A DNA stretch of 37,865 nucleotides from CAZEJK01 sp964512045 (GTDB taxonomy: Bacteria > Acidobacteriota > Thermoanaerobaculia > Thermoanaerobaculales > Sulfomarinibacteraceae), in the NCBI GenBank assembly GCA_964512045.1, contig CAZEJK010000028.1:1-37865 (forward strand). Direction: 5' to 3'. Position numbers and translations under genes: made by a program. Numbering within the stretch: position 1 is the first letter of the stretch; each line of letters opens with the position of its first letter. Below are positions 8,501 to 16,546 of this stretch, piece by piece. Below the pieces are notes generated by a model that saw only the letters and a program-made list of their open reading frames with translations, did no database searches and was not told where the DNA came from.

Positions 8501-10748
8501 GACGTCCGCGCCCGGCTCCTGGATACCGACGGGCGGTCGATCGCCGAGCGCGATGACGTGCCGGGCGATTGGAACTTCGAGCTGGCCCGGAGCCTCGACG
8601 CCGGCCGGTACACCCTGGAGGTGGTGCCGGTCGATCGCGATGAGGCGACCACGACACTGCTCATGTCGGCCCCTGAGCCGATCTCCACGCCAGCCATGCA
8701 GGCTCCTGAGGAACGTGCTGTCGACATCCACGACGCCGTCGTTGCGATCCCGTTGGAGCTCACCGGCCGCGAGGATGCGCTCCTGGTCGTCGAGGTCACG
8801 TCCGAGCACGACGCCGGCTTCGCACTGCAACGCACCGTACCGAGCGGCCTGCAGACGCTCGCAAGCGCCTCCAGCTCGCGGCCGCCGATGGCGGTTCCGG
8901 TCGATCCGTCGACGGGTCCGTACACGCTCCTCGTCTGGCCCGAGGACCGCCGGGCGCGCACGGTCCGGATCGCGGTCCGCACGGCCCGTCCGACACCTTT
9001 CACTGAAGCTGATCTCGAGCGCGGTGTCGGCCTCGCACCGATCGCACACGCAGACTCGACGTTCGTTGCCAAGGTGACCTTCGACCGGCCGGGCTGCTTC
9101 GACCTGATCGATCCGCCGGACGGGCTGCGGATCTCGTCAGCAGCCGGCGTACCGGCACAACCACCGGCGCTCTCGACAATCGTCGTCGACGACACGATCT
9201 TGTGGTTGGTGGGCGACGTGACCGGCTCCGTCCGGGCGCACCGTCGCACGCTCTCGCTCCAGCGCCCGTCGGCCCGCCTCCACCTTCGACCGGATCAGAT
9301 CGCACTGTGCGACCTCGACGGCAGGAACGAAGGGCCACAGCTGATCACAGCGGAATCGCAGGCATCCCGACCGGCTGTCGCCCTCTCAGCCGGTCCCGAG
9401 ATCCCGACGGCCGCCATCATCCCCGGCCGCGAAGCTGCCGTTGCACTGGCAACCGGTGGCGCGACAACGGCCAGAGTGTGGGCCAGCGAGACCATCGCGG
9501 ATGCGAGGGTCACCGTCGCGGTTCCGTCATGGACCGTCACCAGGTCGCTCTCGGCCGAGCCCGGCATTCACCGGCTCACGTTGGAACCGAAGAGCCGGTA
9601 CGTGGCAACCCTGCCCGACCGTCCGGCGCTCATTCGCGTGGCCATCGGTGTCGGCGGCCTCGTCGGAGCGGTCGACAACGGCAGAATCCATGCGACCGTC
9701 TGGGCCCAGGACCGTGAGGAGGTTCTCGAGCGCTCGATGCAGGCCAGCGGCCAGCTCCTGCTCCTCAACCCATCCGACACTGAGGTCCTCGCAGAGATCG
9801 AGACAGTGCCCGGAGGTCGTGACATGCCGCCTCCGACACTCACCTCGTCGCAACCACTGGAACGACGGAGCGCGCGTCCGGCCTCCTGGACCGTTCCCAT
9901 CACGCTGGACAGCGACGGCCTCCACGAGCTCCGGTCGAGCGGAATCTCCGAGCTCCGGTTCGTCGGCAGCGACGGGCAGCTCACCGTGACCACCGGCGAT
10001 CCGATCTCGGTCGGCTCCGACGGCACTGCCACTGTGCGTACGGACAGTGGCATCGTCCAGCTCTGGCTCGACCCTCCCGGGCAGCCCGGGGCGGGGCTCT
10101 GGGGAGACCCCGGGTCAGCAGAGCCGATCGTCGTCACCCCGCCCGCCGCCGTGGAGCTCGAAGGTCCCACCACCACGCTCGTCGTGCCCGTATCGGACCC
10201 CACTCTGCTGCATCTTCGCGGATCAGAGCCGGTGGTCGCCCGCGTGGTGAGACGTGAAGGCCGGGAGGAGGTCACACGCCACCCGCAAGGCCTGTCGCTG
10301 GACCTCTTCAGCAAGGACCAGATCACCGTGCACCTCCGTGCCATCGCGCGAACGGCGGTGCAGGATCTCCTGTACGTCACCACTGCGACGCCTGCGATCA
10401 TCGGAGACGGACCGGGCCCCGAGCAGCTCCTCGGGCCCGGGTCCGCGACGGCGTTTGCCATCCAGGTTGACCACCCCACCACCGTCGGTGTCGGCCTTCG
10501 CTCCACTGGCGGCACGGTGACGGCGTCGTTGCTNNNNNNNNNNGTTGCTCGATGGAGATGGACAGACCCTGGCCACCGGACCTGCACAGATGGTCGAGCT
10601 CGAGCCCGGGCGCTACACCCTGGTCGTCACAACGCCGTCATACGCCGAGCCAGCCGTGATCCAACCGGTCGTGGTCGGGCTCGAACGGCCGGAAACAGGA
10701 CCGCCCGAGGAAGCTCTCCGGTCGTATCTCAAAGGAGACGCACGATGA
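5534..10748 (+). CDS. Very large secreted beta-rich protein, first gene of the macroglobulin-PBP1C operon
   Basis: I do not recognise the family. If both N gaps are closed by merging their overlapping flanks, the gene encodes about 1727 residues in one frame. An N-terminal hydrophobic stretch (about 23-38) ending in an Ala-rich cleavage-like site predicts Sec export without a lipobox cysteine. The rest looks like a chain of beta-sandwich modules. A recurring strand motif G-x-Y-x-L/V (GRYAIQV, EGAYRVE, PGTYRLC, AGLYLLSV, AGAYRLI, AGRYTLEV, TGPYTLLV, PGRYTLVV) closes many of them, reminiscent of PPC-type prepeptidase domains. No catalytic motif is seen. AGGAGG seven bases before ATG fixes the start. 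The stop overlaps the macroglobulin ATG (ATGA at 10745), so the two are probably translated together. A structural or scaffold partner of the macroglobulin is the simplest inference. Confidence 0.85.
8040..8049. other. Scaffold gap 1 (10 N), probably no missing sequence
   Basis: The base run before the gap ends in CCGAT and the run after it begins with CCGAT. Merging them on this 5-nt overlap removes 15 positions, keeps the frame and reads G-H-R-C-V-S-T-L through the junction. Confidence 0.8.
10534..10543. other. Scaffold gap 2 (10 N), source of an artificial frameshift
   Basis: The flanks share GTTGCT on both sides. Merging on this 6-nt overlap removes 16 positions, shifting the frame by one, and gives T-A-S-L-L-D-G-D-G-Q-T-L continuing into the G-x-Y-x-L motif and the stop at 10746-10748. 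As printed, the upstream frame runs through the wrong frame after the gap and falsely fuses with the next gene. Confidence 0.85.
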
Positions 10749-13700
10749 ACCGTTCGAGCCGAGCCGTCTGTCTCTACGTAACGATCGTCGCGGGCCTCTG
10801 CTTCGCCATCGTCAGCGCTCCTGTACACGCTCAGGCGCCCCCCGGCGGAACAGTCCACCGACCCGCCGGTGCCTCGGGCACCATTGTGGTCCCGGACCAA
10901 CTGCTCCGTTCATGGGACCCGATTACCGTGTTTTTCACGACAGCTGTCGGGCCTGCCACCAGCGGTCCAGAGGACCGCCCGGAGCGGTACGTGCGGCTCG
11001 AGCCAGCGCATCCGGTCGGCGCTCGTTGGCTCGATGCACGAACACTCCAGCTCCGCCCGGTGGATCCCTGGACGCCCCTCGAGCGGTACACGGTGTCGGT
11101 GGACGGACGGACGGTCGAGCTCGCGACGCTGATGGCCCCGCCCCGTGCGACCGAGCCCGCCGACGGCACGACCGGGTTGGAGACCGTCGAGAGCCTCCGC
11201 CTCACCTTCGACGAGCCTCTGGACACAGCAGTGCTGGCACAGATGATCCGGCTCGAGCTGCGTCCATTGCCCGGCCTCGACGCCCGTTCAGCGCAGTGGG
11301 TTTCCGGGTCCGACATCGCTGTCAAGGCCCACGAACGCTCGAGCCAGGAGGCGCCTGCCACCTATACTCTGACTCCAAGCGTCCCGATCGGGCCCGGTAC
11401 GCGCGCCATCGTCCACATCCGTCTTGCCGCCAGCGATGCTCTCGCCGAGGCCACGACGACCATCTCGTTCTCGACGGCCGAGGCGTTCAGGATCGTTGGC
11501 GCCGGCACCTGGTCCACCAGGCTTCCACTCCCCCACCGCGGCGCAGAGTTCCCAGCAGACCAGCCAGTGCGCGGTCCGGCAGACCGACGTGCCATCGTCC
11601 TGGAGTTCTCATCTCCACCCGCACAGAACGCTCTCGATCCCGTGACCGTACGCAACCTGGTACGGATCACGCCGGACGTGGACGAGCTGACTGCCCACCC
11701 GCACGGCGAGCTCGTCGAGCTCACCGGCACCTTCCGACCGGAGACCGCATACCGGATCACGATCATGCCCCAGCCGATCCACGATCAGCTGGACCGCCCG
11801 CTCACCACCACCGGTACCAGCAGCCTGTCCGTGTACTTCCCGCGCCGCTCGCCGTTCGTGCGCTGGGCGGTCGCCCACGGCATCGTGGAACGGTTCGGTC
11901 CGAACCGGGTTCCTGTCCAGGGTCGCGGGCACGAGCAGATCGACCTGCGCATCCACAAGATCGACCCGCTCGACCGATCGTTCTGGCCGTTTCCAGACGA
12001 GCCGATCGTTGTCGACGAGTCGTCTCGGCCGCCGGGTCCCGGCGAAGCGCCGCCGGCCTTCGCGGACAGCTCACGGACCATCTCGCGGTGGGAGCTGGAG
12101 CGGCAGCTCCGCACACTGGGAGCCCCAATTATCTCCAGCATTCTTGAGCTCCCCTTGCGCGAAATTGGCGGCGCCGCGCGGTTCGGACTCGATCTTTCCA
12201 ACCACCTGGATCAGGCGGTGGGTCGCGATCGTCCAGGACACTACCTGGTGGGCCTGCGCCGCGTGCAGGCCGACACCACCAGAAGCTGGATACGCATCCA
12301 GGTCACGGACCTCTGTCTCACTGTCATCGAGGAGCCCCGACAGGTTCGGTTCGTGGTGACGTCGCTGGCCTCGGGCGCTCCGGTCTCCGGCGCGCGAGTG
12401 CAGATCCACGGCTCGGAGCAGCGACGTGACGGTGGCGTGACCAGCTGGCGGTCCTTCGGCGACCTGGTCACCACCGCAGATGGCCAGGCGGTGTGGCGCC
12501 CTCCAGGTGAGGACACACGCTACGCGCGACAGGTGCGACGGATCGTCGTCGAGCACGACGGAGACGTCCTCGTCCTGGACCCCACGCAGCAGATGGAGCG
12601 GTTTGCCAACGGCTCATGGACCGAGTCATACGGAACCTGGTTACAGTGGACAGTCGAACGTCACCAGTGGCGTCTCCCCGATCCCCAGGAGCTCGGCCAC
12701 ATCTTCACCGAACGGCCGGTCTACCGGCCGGGAGAACCGGTTCACATCGCCGGTTGGCTCCGCCAACGCGACGCTGGACGCCTCGACCGGCTCACCGTCG
12801 ACCGACCGCGAGTCGTCATCCGGGGCCCCGGCGATCTGGAGTGGCACAGCACGGTGCAGCTCACCGAGCTCGGCGGCTTCTCCCACCGTTTCGAAGGCGA
12901 CACCGCCGCCACCGGGCAGTACACCGCCTCGATCACCGACCACGATGGCAGAACGTACGCTCGAGCTGCCTTCCAGGTGGAGGCGTACCGCCTCCCACGG
13001 TTCGAGGTGAGCCTGCACGGTCCCGACCGGGTGGCACTCGACCGACCGTTCGACATCGAGCTCACCGCCACGTACTACGCCGGCGGACGGGTCAGCCAGC
13101 AACCGGTGCGCTGGCGGGTTACCCAGTTCCCCTACGAGTGGACGCCACCGGCTCGCGAGGGGTTCCGTTTCTCGTCCGATGCCCGGTTCTCCGGTCGACA
13201 ACGGTTCGAGTCGACCTCCCGCCTGGAGCGCACTGACGTCACGGACGTCGACGGTGGGGCACGGCTCGAGCTCGACCCAACCCTGGAGCCGACCGCGCAG
13301 CCACGCAGCTACGTGGTCGAGGCCACAGTCACCGGAGCCGACGAGCAAACGGTCACCGCCACTCGCCAGGTGGTGGCCCTGCCGCCGTTCGTGATCGGTG
13401 TCCGCGCTCCAAGAGTGGTCGAGCAGGCAGAGCAGATCGTTCCTGAGATCGTGGTCCTTGGCGTCGATGGCGAGCCCGTTGCCGACCAGGAGCTGACGGT
13501 GCGCCTGCTGCACCGCCAATGGCACTCGCACCTGCAGGCATCCGATTTCTCTGATGGCGTCGCCCGCTACATCACCGATCAGGTTGAGACTCCGGTCTAC
13601 GAGACTGCTGTCACCTCTGGCGAGGCCGCAGTGAAGCCGACGTTGCCGATCGATGAGGCAGGGGTGTACGTCGTGGAGGTCACTGGGCGGGACCGGCTCG

Positions 13701-16546
13701 GTCGAGCGCAGACGGTGCAGGTCGATCTGTACGCGAGCGGCGACGAGCCGGTGGCGTGGTCGCGCCCCGCCACGCGAACCTTCGACGTCTCCACCGACCG
13801 CTCCACCTACGAGCCGGGAACAACCGCCACTCTGGTGCTCGCCAGCCCATTCCAGCGCGCCGAGGCGCTGATCATCGTCGAAGGCCCGGCACGCAACCAG
13901 TACCAGTGGACGCCTGTGCGCGGCGGCGCTGCCACGGTCATGATTCCAATCGAACCGGCGTTTGCGCCGCGCGTCCCTGTGCACACCGTCCTGATGCGCG
14001 GCCGCATCTCAGGCATCGAGCCCCAACCCGGCTCGACCGAGGATCTGGGCAAGCCCCGGACAGTGGCGACGACAACGTGGCTCGAGGTGGAGCCGACCAG
14101 CAACCGGATCGATGTCACCCTGGAGCACCCCGACTCGGCGCAGCCCGGTTCGGTCATCGATCTCACAGCTCGGCTCGCGACCCCCGACGGACGACCGGCA
14201 ACAGGAGAGGTGACCGTCTGGCTTGTCGACCAGGCAGTGCTCGCCCTGGGCACGGAGCAACGCCTCGACCCGCTACCGGACTTCCTGCCGCCACCCTCCT
14301 CGCATCTGGAGCTCCGCGACACCCGCGACCTGGTGTTTGGACAGGTTCCCACAACACTGGCGCCCGGTGGTGGAGAAGGCGCACCGGCTCGAGAGGACCT
14401 GCTCGACCGCGTGACCGTCCGCAAGAGCTTCGAGCCTGTCCCGTTCTATCGCGCGAACGTCCCGGTCGGTCCGGACGGCGTTGTGGAGCTCTCCGTGCAG
14501 CTCCCGGACAACCTCACGAACTTCAAGGTGCGCGCCAAGGCGGCAAGCGGCCTCGAACGGTTCGGCTTCGCCACCGGGCACCTTGCGGTCCGCCTGCCGG
14601 TGATCGTGCAGCCGGCGCTCCCGAGGTTCGTGCGCCCTGGCGACCGGTTTACTGCGGCCGCCGTGGCGCGGGTGGTCAGCGGTGTGGATGGGGCCGGCAT
14701 CGCCCAGTGGCAGGTGGATGGCGCCGAGCCGATGGGCACCACGCGATCCGAGCTCACCCTCAGCAGGACGTCGCCCGCACGCACGACTCTGGAGGTGGAG
14801 CTGCCCGGCTCGAGCAGCGGCGCGGTGACCTTCCGGGCTGCCGTGGAACGGAACGCGGACGGCGCTTCCGACGGGTTCGAAGCTCAGCTGCCGATCCACG
14901 ACGACCGCCAACCAACCGCACGCCGAGAGCTGCACCGTCTCGCCCCCGGAGAGTCCGTCGAGGTCACAGGGACCGCCGAGCGGTACCGGCCAGGAAGCGG
15001 TCGAGCAACCGTGACCGTCACCGGACTGGATGCGCTCGACAGGATCGGATCGGCCCTGGAGTTTCTGACAGGCTACCCGTACGGCTGCACAGAGCAGCGG
15101 GTGGCCCAGGCTCGCGCCCACCTCGGTGTCCGTCGGCTCCGCGAGCAGCTGGTCCTGAGCGGCTTCGAGGAGCGTCTGGACCGTGCCGTCGAGGAGACCA
15201 TCGCATGGATCCCAGAGGCGCTCACCGCCGATGGCCTCGTGAGCTTCTGGCCCGGCGGCGACGGCTCCGTCACGCTGTCGGCCTGGGTGACGCAGTTTCT
15301 CATGGAGGCACGCTCAGCCGGCTATCAGGTTGACGACGAGCTGATCGACACGTTGCTGGACACCCTCGAGCAGACCCTGCGATCCGACGACCGACGTCTC
15401 GTCGATGGCCGCGCATGGGCCGATCGGACGTGGGCGCTGGTGGCGCTCACGGGCTCCGGTCGTCCGCAGGCCGCGTACGCCACCGAGCTGGCCCGGCGAG
15501 CGGAGATGCTCGATCTCGAAGGCGTCGCGCTCGTGCTGCAGGCTGTCGCCGTCACCGACGGTGCGCAGCCGCTCGTCGAGCCGCTCCGGCAGGAGCTCGT
15601 GGCCGGGATTCGTACCGCCCTCCATCAGGGCACGAAGCGCTTCGAGGGCCTCGCTGATCGCACTGCGGAGTCCGAGCACCTGCTGGAGTCCGAGATCCGG
15701 ACCGTGGCGGAGATGGTGAACGCCTTGTCCAGCGCCGGCAGCGACGCCGAGCACGCCGAGCTGCTGGCAGAAGCCCTCATCCGGCTCTCGGGCCGTGACC
15801 GCTGGTACTCGACAAACGCGGCTTCGGCAACCGTGCTCGCTCTCGCGCAGCGGCTCGAGCCGCCGCTGGACGCAGCCCCACGAATCGATGTCAGCCTCTC
15901 GATCGACGGTGTCACGACGTCAACGCTCGCCACCTCTGCGAGCCAGCCGCTCGCCACGGTCGTCACCGAAGACATCGATCCGATGCGGATTGAGGTCTCC
16001 GCCAGCTCCGAAGCTCCAGCGACCGTACGTGTCGACGCCCGCTGGACACCCGCAGAGCCCGGCAGCCTGGCGACGCCGCTGAGCCAAGGTTTCGTGGTGA
16101 CTCGGAGCGCCGTCGTGCCAGGCTCCGCCCGCAGCGACCGTCGCTGGAGCCTGGAGACGGGCGGCTCGGCTATCAAGCTGGAGGTTGGCGAGGTCATCGA
16201 GGAGCGCGTCGAGGTCGTGAACCCCGCGGATCGTCGCTTTGCGGCGGTGTCCATCCCTCTCGCCGCCGGCCTCGAGCCACTCAATCCGAACCTCGCGACC
16301 GCCTCCAGCGACGCCAAGCCGTCGCTGCCGCCATCGCTGCCGCCGACGTACGTCGCGTTCTCCGACGAGCGGGTCACATTCTTCTTCGACACACTGCCGA
16401 AAGGGACCCTCCAGGTGGCGTTCCGCTGCCGTGCGAGCGTCCCGGGGCGGTTCATCCAACCTCCCGCCACCGCCGAGCTGATGTACGACCAGACGGTGAA
16501 CGGGCGCTCCGCAGGGGCCTGGGTGGAGGTACTTCCAGCGCCATGA
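10745..16546 (+). CDS. yfhM: Bacterial alpha-2-macroglobulin with CTEQ thioester (YfhM-like)
   Basis: A 1933-residue protease-trapping protein of the bacterial alpha-2-macroglobulin family. A signal peptide (about 1-30, ending V-H-A-Q-A) has no lipobox, so a soluble periplasmic form is predicted, unlike the E. coli lipoprotein. N-terminal Ig-like modules lead to the macroglobulin core; the conserved YRPGEPVHIAG strand is near residue 660. A Gly-rich segment near 1205-1220, before the V-R-K-S-F motif and the LPDNLTNFKVRA strand, is a possible bait region. The thioester motif GYPYGCTEQ is present with Cys1448 and Gln1451, so a covalent trap (the thioester-containing type) is expected. The C-terminal alpha/alpha-barrel and receptor-like domains follow. 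It is coupled to its neighbours by ATGA overlaps at both ends; the next gene is PBP1C, its usual partner, which supports a role in guarding the damaged periplasm. Confidence 0.95.
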   Translation: MNRSSRAVCLYVTIVAGLCFAIVSAPVHAQAPPGGTVHRPAGASGTIVVPDQLLRSWDPITVFFTTAVGPATSGPEDRPERYVRLEPAHPVGARWLDARTLQLRPVDPWTPLERYTVSVDGRTVELATLMAPPRATEPADGTTGLETVESLRLTFDEPLDTAVLAQMIRLELRPLPGLDARSAQWVSGSDIAVKAHERSSQEAPATYTLTPSVPIGPGTRAIVHIRLAASDALAEATTTISFSTAEAFRIVGAGTWSTRLPLPHRGAEFPADQPVRGPADRRAIVLEFSSPPAQNALDPVTVRNLVRITPDVDELTAHPHGELVELTGTFRPETAYRITIMPQPIHDQLDRPLTTTGTSSLSVYFPRRSPFVRWAVAHGIVERFGPNRVPVQGRGHEQIDLRIHKIDPLDRSFWPFPDEPIVVDESSRPPGPGEAPPAFADSSRTISRWELERQLRTLGAPIISSILELPLREIGGAARFGLDLSNHLDQAVGRDRPGHYLVGLRRVQADTTRSWIRIQVTDLCLTVIEEPRQVRFVVTSLASGAPVSGARVQIHGSEQRRDGGVTSWRSFGDLVTTADGQAVWRPPGEDTRYARQVRRIVVEHDGDVLVLDPTQQMERFANGSWTESYGTWLQWTVERHQWRLPDPQELGHIFTERPVYRPGEPVHIAGWLRQRDAGRLDRLTVDRPRVVIRGPGDLEWHSTVQLTELGGFSHRFEGDTAATGQYTASITDHDGRTYARAAFQVEAYRLPRFEVSLHGPDRVALDRPFDIELTATYYAGGRVSQQPVRWRVTQFPYEWTPPAREGFRFSSDARFSGRQRFESTSRLERTDVTDVDGGARLELDPTLEPTAQPRSYVVEATVTGADEQTVTATRQVVALPPFVIGVRAPRVVEQAEQIVPEIVVLGVDGEPVADQELTVRLLHRQWHSHLQASDFSDGVARYITDQVETPVYETAVTSGEAAVKPTLPIDEAGVYVVEVTGRDRLGRAQTVQVDLYASGDEPVAWSRPATRTFDVSTDRSTYEPGTTATLVLASPFQRAEALIIVEGPARNQYQWTPVRGGAATVMIPIEPAFAPRVPVHTVLMRGRISGIEPQPGSTEDLGKPRTVATTTWLEVEPTSNRIDVTLEHPDSAQPGSVIDLTARLATPDGRPATGEVTVWLVDQAVLALGTEQRLDPLPDFLPPPSSHLELRDTRDLVFGQVPTTLAPGGGEGAPAREDLLDRVTVRKSFEPVPFYRANVPVGPDGVVELSVQLPDNLTNFKVRAKAASGLERFGFATGHLAVRLPVIVQPALPRFVRPGDRFTAAAVARVVSGVDGAGIAQWQVDGAEPMGTTRSELTLSRTSPARTTLEVELPGSSSGAVTFRAAVERNADGASDGFEAQLPIHDDRQPTARRELHRLAPGESVEVTGTAERYRPGSGRATVTVTGLDALDRIGSALEFLTGYPYGCTEQRVAQARAHLGVRRLREQLVLSGFEERLDRAVEETIAWIPEALTADGLVSFWPGGDGSVTLSAWVTQFLMEARSAGYQVDDELIDTLLDTLEQTLRSDDRRLVDGRAWADRTWALVALTGSGRPQAAYATELARRAEMLDLEGVALVLQAVAVTDGAQPLVEPLRQELVAGIRTALHQGTKRFEGLADRTAESEHLLESEIRTVAEMVNALSSAGSDAEHAELLAEALIRLSGRDRWYSTNAASATVLALAQRLEPPLDAAPRIDVSLSIDGVTTSTLATSASQPLATVVTEDIDPMRIEVSASSEAPATVRVDARWTPAEPGSLATPLSQGFVVTRSAVVPGSARSDRRWSLETGGSAIKLEVGEVIEERVEVVNPADRRFAAVSIPLAAGLEPLNPNLATASSDAKPSLPPSLPPTYVAFSDERVTFFFDTLPKGTLQVAFRCRASVPGRFIQPPATAELMYDQTVNGRSAGAWVEVLPAP

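Noticed and set aside
12819..12841. Sequence resembling the dispersed repeat unit inside the macroglobulin gene
   Set aside because: Only about one unit long, lacks neighbouring units, and encodes an ordinary V-I-R-G-P-G-D-L-E stretch in frame; coincidence in GC-rich coding sequence.
5534..16546. Single 3670-residue open frame spanning the unknown gene and the macroglobulin
   Set aside because: The frame is joined only by the wrong-length N gap at 10534-10543. After the gap the translation is Arg-rich nonsense until the true macroglobulin start at 10745, and the correct frame of the first gene ends at 10748.
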